Source: Firmicutes bacterium UBA5499 (GTDB lineage Bacteria; Bacillota; DTU084). Taken from it: a stretch of 6,320 nt of DNA. Location of the stretch: contig DIPB01000012.1 of assembly GCA_002426275.1 (NCBI GenBank), positions 1,107 to 7,426 of the forward strand. The letters are read 5' to 3'. Shown piece by piece: positions 1 through 4,749 of the stretch; position 1 is the stretch's first letter; each line of letters begins with the position of its first letter. The notes beneath the pieces were generated by a model that saw only the letters and a program-made list of their open reading frames with translations, was not told where the DNA came from and searched no databases. Position numbers and translations under genes: made by a program.

Positions 1-1
1 T

Positions 2-175
2 TATGCGCCGGGTACTCAATATCCAACAGAGGACGGTATCTTCTGGCAGCAATATCAAGGCATGACTTATGCGCCTGGAATACCGATGCCCATTCATAAG
101 AAGTTATTTGCGCATTTCGTTTACTTTGTTGGCAAGATAATTTCTAAGAAAATGATTATTACCTATAAAAAATGA
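2..175 (+). CDS. C-terminal end of an unidentified protein (5' end outside window)
   Basis: An open frame enters at the left edge and runs 57 codons to a TGA at 173-175. The visible tail begins YAPGTQYPTEDGIFWQQYQG, continues with a Pro-rich stretch (around PGIPMP), and ends in a basic, hydrophobic helix-like segment (HFVYFVGKIISKK) followed by a Lys-rich terminus. I do not recognise the family with confidence. The aromatic WxxY region followed by a basic hydrophobic C-terminal helix recalls the tails of some flavodoxin-fold NAD(P)H-dependent oxidoreductases in Firmicutes, but that is a weak guess. The frame is supported as real by its position just before a strong intrinsic terminator at 232-256 and by the early stop in frame 1 of this stretch. 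The start and catalytic part lie outside the window. Confidence 0.6.
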   Translation, partial: YAPGTQYPTEDGIFWQQYQGMTYAPGIPMPIHKKLFAHFVYFVGKIISKKMIITYKK

Positions 176-231
176 CTAGCAAGCTATTTCAATTGATCCT
201 GTCTGAGAGGCATTACAATAGCTATGAATTT

Positions 232-256
232 GGCTGCCGGCACGGCAGCCCTTTTT
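232..256 (+). terminator. Rho-independent terminator of the left-edge gene
   Basis: A perfect 8-bp GC-rich stem (GGCTGCCG, 232-239) pairs with CGGCAGCC (243-250) around a 3-nt loop. It is followed by C and five T residues (252-256). It lies 57 bp after the stop of the partial gene and separates that gene from tex. Confidence 0.92.
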
Positions 257-332
257 ATGCATGCGAACTTAAAGTTCACCCATCTTACTATGAAAAAATT
301 TGTGTTGCCAAAAATTATCCCCTCTGGCCGGG

Positions 333-361
333 TTGACACTTGTGCAATCTAACTGTAAGCG
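333..361 (+). promoter_or_regulatory. Candidate sigma-A promoter of tex
   Basis: A perfect -35 hexamer TTGACA lies at 333-338. The -10 box is poor: TGTAAG at 354-359 (15-bp spacer, 4 of 6 matches) is the best, and TAAGCG at 356-361 (17-bp spacer) is weaker. The position, after a terminator and before the tex ribosome binding site, fits a promoter. The -10 assignment is uncertain. Confidence 0.4.
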
Positions 362-397
362 GTAGGATAGAGAAAAAGCGTCCGCTTAAAATCAGTT

Positions 398-402
398 GGA
401 GG
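398..402 (+). promoter_or_regulatory. Ribosome binding site deciding the TTG start of tex
   Basis: GGAGG at 398-402 stands 10 nt before the TTG at 413. An in-frame TGA at 404-406 rules out any earlier start, and the next in-frame ATG is around residue 46, after conserved sequence has begun. TTG 413 is therefore chosen. Confidence 0.85.
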
Positions 403-412
403 TTGATCTTTT

Positions 413-2509
413 TTGGAGATAACGGCTCAAATCGCGGCAGAATTGAAACTGCCCGCGCAATATGTCCAAGCTGCCGGGGAACTGCTGGCTGCCGGCAACA
501 CTATCCCCTTCATCGCCCGCTACCGTAAAGAAGCCACAGGCCAAATGGATGAAGTGGCGCTGCGCAGCCTAGCAGAAAGGCTGGAATACTTGCGCAGCCT
601 GGAAAGGCGAAGAGAAGAAATCCGCCAGCTCATTGCCAAGCAGGGCAAACTCACAGACGAGCTTTCACAAAAGCTGGATGCGGCCACTGTGCTGCAGACG
701 TTGGAAGATCTCTATCTCCCTTACCGTCCCAAGCGCCGCACTCTGGCCACGGCAGCCAAAGAAAAGGGCCTGGAACCCTTGGCCGTCTTCCTTTGGGACC
801 AGCGGCCTCAGCTTGAAGCGGCAACAGCAGAAGCCGCTAAATACATAAATCCGGATCTGGACGTGAAGACCGCAGAGCAGGCATTGGAAGGCGCCTGTCA
901 GATCATTGCCGAACAAGTGGCGGAAGATTTTCAAGTGCGCGCCTTCGCCCGCCAGGTCTATGCCAGAGAAAGCATCCTCACCTCGCAAGCGAAGGTGCCT
1001 GAGCTCTCATCCCCATATGAAAACTATTATGATTACCGGGAACCAACGGCCAAAATGCCGTCCCACAGGATCCTGGCCATCAGGCGCGGACAGCAGGAAG
1101 GCGTGCTGAAAGTCTCATTGGAAGTGCCGGCCACACTGCTAGCTGATATTGAAAACCTGATTGACGATTCTCTGCCTTCATATCTCAAGGCAGCTGTCTC
1201 CGACGGCTGCCACCGCCTGCTATTTCCAGCCTTGGAGCGGGAGCTGCGCTCCAAGCTCATAGAGCGGGCGCAGGAACAGGCCATAACCGTCTTTGCAGGC
1301 AACCTTAAGCAGCTGCTGCTCACTGCGCCTGTGAAGGGCAAGACCGTGCTGGGCATTGACCCGGGCTACAGAACAGGCTGCAAGCTGGCAGTGGTAGATC
1401 CCACCGGCAAAGTGCTGGCCACCGCAACTTCCTACTTCACTCCCCCCAAGGCGGATTATCAGGGGGGAAAGCGGCTGCTTACAGAGCTTTACCGGCTGTA
1501 TCATCCGGACGTGGTCGCCGTCGGCAACGGCACGGCCAGCCGGGAAACGGAAGAATTCATCGCCCGAGCGAGCGGCGAAGAAAGTCTTTCTTTAGCCTAC
1601 ACCATCGTCAGCGAGGCCGGAGCGTCCGTTTATTCCGCCTCAGATCTGGCCAGGGAGGAGTTCCCGGACTTGGACGTTACCATCAGAGGAGCAGTCTCCA
1701 TCGCCCGCAGGCTGCAGGATCCGCTGGCAGAATTGGTGAAAGTACCTCCCCAGTCCATAGGCGTAGGCCAGTATCAGCACGATGTAGACCAAAAACGTCT
1801 GGCCCAGACCCTGGCTGCAGTTGTGGAGGACGTTGTTAACGCTGTGGGAGTAGATTTGAATACGGCCTCCGCCGCGCTTCTAAGCTATGTGGCCGGCATT
1901 TCCGCCAAAGCGGCAGCCAACATTGTCTCTTACCGCGATGAAAACGGTCCATTTCGCAGCCGCGCGGAACTCAAGCGAGTGGCCAAATTAGGCCCTGCCA
2001 CCTTCACTCAGTGCGCGGGCTTCCTGCGCATTCCAGGAGGAAAAAATCCCTTGGACAATACGGCGGTGCACCCGGAGTCTTACAAACTGGCGGCAAAGTT
2101 TCCTCCCTCTGAGGAAAACCTCTCTTCAGCCCAGCTGCAGAAGCTGGCGGCAGAACTTGGCGCGGGCTTGCCCACAGTTTTGGACATCTACAAAGCCTTA
2201 AAAAAGCCGGGCCGCGATCCGCGGGAAGAACTGCCGGGGCCCGTATTCCGCAGAGAGGTAGTGAAGCTGGAAGATCTCAAGCCCGGCATGGTAATGGAAG
2301 GCGTTGTGCGCAACATTGTGGATTTTGGCGCGTTCGTTGATCTGGGCGTCAAAGAGGACGGGTTGCTTCACATTTCCCAGCTGAGCGAGCGCTATGTGAA
2401 ACACCCTTCGGATGTTCTCACTGTGGGACAAAAAGTGGAAGTAAAAATCTTGGAGGTGGATCTGAAGCGAAACAGGATCAGCCTCTCCAGGAAAGGAATC
2501 AGACAATGA
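413..2509 (+). CDS. tex: Tex family RNA-binding transcription accessory protein
   Basis: This is a complete 698-residue Tex (YhgF/YdcI-type) protein, a cytosolic nucleic-acid-binding factor linked in other bacteria to transcription and toxin-gene expression. Its exact molecular role is poorly defined. Domains in order are: a helical Tex-N region (about 1-195), with conserved AGNTIPFIARYRKEATG near residues 27-43; a YqgF/RNase H-like fold (about 310-440) beginning LGIDPGYRTGC with Asp316, then GNGTASRETEEF from 371 and SEAGASVYSAS with Glu401; tandem helix-hairpin-helix elements (about 478-545; VGVDLNTAS, FRSRAELKRV); the family segment PLDNTAVHPESY near 546-557; and a C-terminal S1 RNA-binding domain (about 622-692) with VDFGAFVDLG and DGLLHISQLS. 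The length is slightly below the usual 710-780 because the tail after S1 is very short. The gene starts with TTG. It appears monocistronic, with a terminator upstream and only opposite-strand genes immediately downstream. Confidence 0.97.
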   Translation: MEITAQIAAELKLPAQYVQAAGELLAAGNTIPFIARYRKEATGQMDEVALRSLAERLEYLRSLERRREEIRQLIAKQGKLTDELSQKLDAATVLQTLEDLYLPYRPKRRTLATAAKEKGLEPLAVFLWDQRPQLEAATAEAAKYINPDLDVKTAEQALEGACQIIAEQVAEDFQVRAFARQVYARESILTSQAKVPELSSPYENYYDYREPTAKMPSHRILAIRRGQQEGVLKVSLEVPATLLADIENLIDDSLPSYLKAAVSDGCHRLLFPALERELRSKLIERAQEQAITVFAGNLKQLLLTAPVKGKTVLGIDPGYRTGCKLAVVDPTGKVLATATSYFTPPKADYQGGKRLLTELYRLYHPDVVAVGNGTASRETEEFIARASGEESLSLAYTIVSEAGASVYSASDLAREEFPDLDVTIRGAVSIARRLQDPLAELVKVPPQSIGVGQYQHDVDQKRLAQTLAAVVEDVVNAVGVDLNTASAALLSYVAGISAKAAANIVSYRDENGPFRSRAELKRVAKLGPATFTQCAGFLRIPGGKNPLDNTAVHPESYKLAAKFPPSEENLSSAQLQKLAAELGAGLPTVLDIYKALKKPGRDPREELPGPVFRREVVKLEDLKPGMVMEGVVRNIVDFGAFVDLGVKEDGLLHISQLSERYVKHPSDVLTVGQKVEVKILEVDLKRNRISLSRKGIRQ

Positions 2510-2530
2510 AGAGACTCATCGCCAAAAACT

Positions 2531-2554
2531 GAGGCAGGAGGTTGGCCTCCCCTC
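2531..2554 (+). terminator. Hairpin after tex, possible terminator without a U-tract
   Basis: GAGG (2531-2534) and GGAGG (2537-2541) pair with CCTCC (2546-2550) and CCTC (2551-2554) around a TTGG loop, leaving a 2-nt CA bulge. This gives nine pairs starting 22 bp after the tex stop. No T-run follows, so it may only be an RNA-end stabiliser or a weak terminator. Confidence 0.4.
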
Positions 2555-2589
2555 GGCAAGGTTCCTAACTATTGAGGCTCCGCACACCT

Positions 2590-2849
2590 TTAACCCAAAT
2601 TTTCAACTTCTGAGGATTCACGCATAATATTTGCGAGCAGTTCCGCGAGGGCTTGCCTGCTCATGTTGAACAGATAAGTCAGTTCCCGTCGGCTGATTTC
2701 CGGCTGTTCGGTGACTTTACGGAGGCGTGCTCATAGATCGCCTCCCGCAAAAGCTCTGCCACCACTCCACTCTCAATTCTGCGAGTCTGGTATGATGCCG
2801 CAAAGGTGGTCCGCACCCATATTTTGGCGGTAATTGGTTCTACTGCCAT
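2590..2849 (-). pseudogene. Frameshifted small gene, family unknown
   Basis: On the minus strand an ATG at 2849 opens a frame (MAVEPITAKIWVRTTF...) that reads protein-like through ESGVVAELLREAIYEHA and then hits a TGA at 2679-2681. From about 2724 a second frame continues the protein-like character, with LRKVTEQPEISRRELTYLFN then MSRQALAELLANIM, and stops with TAA at 2590-2592. Joining the frames near 2724 gives a product of about 86 residues. A 1-nt loss, or a 2-nt gain, in the GCCTCCG context would explain the break. The second half resembles a helix-turn-helix (ISRRELTYLFNMSRQALAELL), so the ancestor may have been a small DNA-binding protein, but I do not recognise the family. No convincing ribosome binding site precedes the ATG. 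It lies on the same strand as the diguanylate cyclase, but after that gene's putative terminator. Programmed frameshifting or a sequencing error are less likely alternatives. Confidence 0.5.
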
Positions 2850-2872
2850 TTTGCATGTCTAATCCATCATGA

Positions 2873-2914
2873 AAATAGTCTCAGGCGGACTTCGGAAGTT
2901 AACTGAGACTATTT
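2873..2914 (-). terminator. 12-bp inverted repeat, probable terminator of the diguanylate cyclase gene
   Basis: AAATAGTCTCAG (2873-2884) and CTGAGACTATTT (2903-2914) are perfect inverted repeats with an 18-nt spacer that holds a small inner hairpin (ACTT/AAGT). It lies 33 bp beyond the cyclase stop. Read on the minus strand, the stem ends in a short T-run (TATTTTC), as an intrinsic terminator would. On the plus strand it is followed by ATGTTTTT, so it could act in both directions. Confidence 0.65.
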
Positions 2915-2947
2915 ATGTTTTTCTGAAATCTATTGTTTCCGTTCCTG

Positions 2948-3745
2948 TCAGATAACCACTCTATTTCGGCCTGCGGTTTTTGCCTTGTACAGTTTCTCAT
3001 CCAATAACTCAATAATCTGAGCCAAAGTCTTTACCCCGTCTGCTTGATAGAGGGTCTGCACTCCTAAACTGCAAGACACCCTGATTGCATTATTCTCACC
3101 TGGGAAATCTTTTTGCGTGATTGCCTTACGGATTCTGTTCGCCATTTGGATCGCTGTCTGCTGATTGCTTTTCGGCAGACAAAGAAGAAACTCGTCTCCG
3201 CCGTATCGCGCTGTCCAACCGTCATTACGCCGGATTTGCTGCTGAAAAATGCTTGCAACATCCTTCAGAACACAATCTCCCACAACATGTCCATAACGAT
3301 CATTGATTTGCTTAAACCGATCAATGTCCGCATAGAGAAAAGAAACCGGCTCGTCATTTTGGAATGCGCATCTCAAGTCTCTCGGCAGTTGTTCGCCAAT
3401 AAACCTACGATTATAGAGACTGGTCAGAGGATCTGTAATTATAAGTTCATGCATGGATTGAATGAAACGAGCATCTCTTTCTTTTATGTTTTGCTGGACT
3501 AATTCAATGACGCAGGGCTGCCCGGCAATCGTTATCGCCAAGTTCACTTTGAGAGCATCCCCGTTCATGAAGAATTCTGCGTTAGGGAAAATCAAAGAAT
3601 CAGCTTGGAAAGTCCCGGAGTTGTAACCGTTCCTACTTTCATATAATAAAGTTTCAGCCTTCTTGTTCCAGATACGAATGATCTGAAAAAACTTAAAGAA
3701 CTGTTGTACTGATTCCACTGCCTGGGACAAGTTATCGAAATTCAT
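2948..3745 (-). CDS. Diguanylate cyclase (GGDEF domain) with cytosolic PAS-like N-terminal region
   Basis: This 265-residue soluble protein is predicted to make cyclic di-GMP from two GTP. The C-terminal half is a GGDEF domain (about 101-265). It shows DPLTSLYNRR (105-114), metal-site YADIDRFK with Asp140, substrate-contact residues Asn148 and Asp157 (IND, GHVVGD), the intact active loop YGGDEF with GGDEF at 182-186, and the closing LYKAKTAGRNRV. No membrane segment or signal peptide is visible. The N-terminal 95 residues (FFQIIRIWNKKAETLLYESR..., ITIAGQPCVIELVQQ) resemble the degenerate PAS-like sensor of a Firmicutes GGDEF family. They lack the CxxC-type cysteine segment I associate with that family, and only one Cys (78) remains here. 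The product-inhibition motif RxxD (172-175) is one residue farther from GGDEF than usual. The ATG is supported by AGAGGT six bases upstream. A broken gene ends 29 bp upstream on the same strand, suggesting a former operon. Confidence 0.93.
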   Translation of the reverse strand: MNFDNLSQAVESVQQFFKFFQIIRIWNKKAETLLYESRNGYNSGTFQADSLIFPNAEFFMNGDALKVNLAITIAGQPCVIELVQQNIKERDARFIQSMHELIITDPLTSLYNRRFIGEQLPRDLRCAFQNDEPVSFLYADIDRFKQINDRYGHVVGDCVLKDVASIFQQQIRRNDGWTARYGGDEFLLCLPKSNQQTAIQMANRIRKAITQKDFPGENNAIRVSCSLGVQTLYQADGVKTLAQIIELLDEKLYKAKTAGRNRVVI

Positions 3746-3751
3746 CTTTGT

Positions 3752-3757
3752 ACCTCT
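3752..3757 (-). promoter_or_regulatory. Ribosome binding site of the diguanylate cyclase gene
   Basis: On the minus strand AGAGGT stands 6 nt before the ATG at 3745. It supports that start and shows the cyclase can be translated independently of the broken gene upstream. Confidence 0.75.
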
Positions 3758-3774
3758 TGTGTCAAGTCAAAAAA

Positions 3775-4170
3775 TCATGAGCTGACGGATCCCTGTACGA
3801 ATCGCCAGTTTCCTATTTTTCTGATTTCTATATAGACTGAAAAATAAAAATTGCCTTTTATGCCTCTCAAATAACCGGCAGTGCCTACAACGCTGCAGTT
3901 AAAGAAGGACAGCGTACCGCCCTTTTGAGTTTCGGCCATCGTTTCAGGGAAATCCTGTTCTATGCTGCCTGTGACGTGGCATAGCTTAACGGATTCTTCT
4001 TCTATTTTACGCTTAACGGATAAAGCTTTAGCATCATACAGACTTTAGTTACATGTCCTCCAGACCATTGTCCGTCCTGCCGTACTACAAAAATGGCGGT
4101 TTAAAACGGACTTTTAACGGCAAACTTCAAAAACCGGGTCAGCTTCGCTTCTTCTCTGTGTTTAACTCAT
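3775..4170 (-). pseudogene. Decayed gene upstream of the diguanylate cyclase, C-terminus NTF2/SnoaL-like
   Basis: Minus-strand translation shows protein-like sequence spread over three interrupted blocks. Block A (4166-4104) reads HREEAKLTRFLKFAVKSPF and ends at a TAA (4101-4103). Block B, in the same frame (4100-4041), reads TAIFVVRQDGQWSGGHVTKV. Block C, in another frame (4044-3775), runs 89 codons: SLYDAKALSVKRKIEEES, later GGTLSFFNCSVVGTAGYL, then YIEIRKIGNWRFVQGSVSS and TGA. An ATG at 4168-4170 is out of frame with block A. Repairing one stop and two frameshifts would give about 130 residues. The C-terminal pattern (two long beta-like strands, then GNWRFVQGSVS) resembles the end of NTF2/SnoaL or DUF4440-type domains, a small alpha-beta fold found alone or attached to signalling enzymes. 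That assignment is by pattern only. The TGA is 29 bp before the cyclase ATG, so the pair was probably co-transcribed. The only in-frame ATG in block C (3939) lacks a ribosome binding site. Confidence 0.6.
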
Positions 4171-4191
4171 GGTATATGTACTATATATAAT
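4162..4191 (+). promoter_or_regulatory. Promoter of the HTH regulator gene
   Basis: A perfect -10 box TATAAT lies at 4186-4191. The best -35 is TTAACT at 4162-4167 (4 of 6 matches, 18-bp spacer). The predicted transcription start near 4198 leaves a 5' leader of about 46 nt that contains the whole inverted repeat at 4211-4256. Confidence 0.65.
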
Positions 4192-4197
4192 ACATGT

Positions 4198-4255
4198 ATA
4201 AATTATAGAACATAACTTATCATAAAGCAAGGAGTGATTTTTTATGATAAGTTAT
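4198..4255 (+). promoter_or_regulatory. Three ATAA-N-TTAT motifs, candidate operator cluster
   Basis: Odd-length palindromes ATAAATTAT (4198-4206), ATAACTTAT (4212-4220) and ATAAGTTAT (4247-4255) differ only in the central base. They cover the presumed transcription start, the leader and codons 2-4 of the HTH gene, where an autorepressor could block transcription. The high local AT content makes single copies unremarkable. The cluster and its placement are what count. Confidence 0.4.
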
Positions 4256-4256
4256 G
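4211..4256 (+). repeat. Perfect 16-bp inverted repeat enclosing RBS and start codon of the HTH gene
   Basis: CATAACTTATCATAAA (4211-4226) and TTTATGATAAGTTATG (4241-4256) are exact reverse complements with a 14-nt spacer. In mRNA the Shine-Dalgarno AAGGAG (4229-4234) would lie in the loop and the AUG (4244-4246) would be paired in the stem. Three of the sixteen pairs are G-C and the rest A-U, so the hairpin would be only moderately stable. Confidence 0.9.
4229..4234 (+). promoter_or_regulatory. Ribosome binding site of the HTH gene, in hairpin loop
   Basis: AAGGAG lies 9 nt before the ATG at 4244. It falls within the 14-nt loop of the inverted repeat, so it may stay exposed while the start codon is paired. 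Confidence 0.8.
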
Positions 4257-4450
4257 AACCGTTCTGGGAAACGCTTAAGCGGAAAAATATTACAACATAC
4301 ATGCTGCGAGAAAAATACAATCTCAGTCCAAATACCCTAACAAGAATGAAAAATAACAAGTATTTGAGCATGCGCACAATGGAAGATTTGTGCAAAATAT
4401 TAGATTGCCGGTTGGAGGATATAGCAGTATACATTCCTGATGAAAAGTAA
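4244..4450 (+). CDS. Small XRE/HTH_26 (YozG-type) transcriptional regulator
   Basis: This 68-residue protein consists of a single Cro/CI-type helix-turn-helix of the HTH_26 (YozG) type. Family hallmarks are the MISYEPFWETL start, the HTH core (YMLREKYNLSPNTLTRMKNN, about residues 19-38, with recognition helix near LSPNTLTRMKN), the helix MEDLCKILDC, and the ending DIAVYIPDEK. Members are small cytosolic DNA-binding proteins, often autoregulators, with targets mostly unknown. There is no effector domain, so dimerisation or a small ligand would have to control it. A strong ribosome binding site supports the ATG. The gene is clearly more AT-rich than tex and the UbiB-family gene, which hints at separate acquisition. 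It stands alone between a decayed minus-strand gene and a gene-poor gap, and its regulatory target is not evident here. Its leader carries the inverted repeat described separately. Confidence 0.9.
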   Translation: MISYEPFWETLKRKNITTYMLREKYNLSPNTLTRMKNNKYLSMRTMEDLCKILDCRLEDIAVYIPDEK

Positions 4451-4749
4451 TATTCATGTCCCGGCAGCGCTCGGACAGCCGCGCGTCCCGCTTTTGCTCC
4501 TGTCCATTACCAACCGGCAAACTGCTTTTCATGCTGAGCTGCTATAGCGAAAAAATCCATGAATAGTGTAACAAGATGACGGATTTGAATTACTTATATG
4601 TGTGTTATCGTTCGGAACTTTTTGCAATCTTCTTCCCAGCACCAACCGTATACTTAACGAGCCGGCAAAACCTTACTGCTTGAGTTCCCTTGAGGTAACC
4701 TGAGCTCCATCCTGAATTCATCATTTACCTCTTCAAATAAGCGGGCACG
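4451..4749. other. Gene-poor interval between HTH gene and UbiB-family gene
   Basis: I see no convincing gene here. A GC-rich patch (about 4459-4490) contrasts with the AT-rich HTH gene next to it. A 36-codon plus-strand frame starts at ATG 4456 (MSRQRSDSRASRFCS...) and ends with TAG at 4564-4566, but it has no ribosome binding site and no recognisable domain. The opposite strand is also open across the patch (MKSSLPVGNGQEQKRDARLS from 4532), again without support. From 4749 down to 4654 on the minus strand a 31-codon frame continues in phase after the UbiB-family stop. No clear intrinsic terminator for either flanking gene was found; the short hairpin GGAC/GTCC in the GC patch is too weak. 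Confidence 0.45.

Noticed and set aside
182..223. 7-bp inverted repeat AGCTATT/AATAGCT before the first terminator
   Set aside because: Short, widely spaced and AT-rich. The neighbouring GC stem with a T-run explains termination.
340..528. 62-codon plus-strand frame overlapping the start of tex
   Set aside because: It shares sequence with tex in another frame, has no supporting ribosome binding site or recognisable domain, and is displaced by a clear full-length gene.
3113..3502. 129-codon plus-strand frame opposite the diguanylate cyclase
   Set aside because: It is the antisense of the conserved GGDEF coding region, with no domain and no ribosome binding site, so it is a shadow.
3755..3766. 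TTGACT/TTGACA on the minus strand as a promoter for the diguanylate cyclase
   Set aside because: The hexamers lie too close to the ribosome binding site and start codon, and no -10 box sits at a workable distance.
4323..4532. 69-codon minus-strand frame covering the end of the HTH gene and the GC-rich patch
   Set aside because: More than half is antisense to a recognisable HTH gene. The remainder has no domain or ribosome binding site.
2510..4749. Mobile element or defence island as explanation of the accessory interval
   Set aside because: No transposase, integrase, target-site duplication or defence-type domain could be read on either strand, only two decayed small genes, a cyclase and a regulator.
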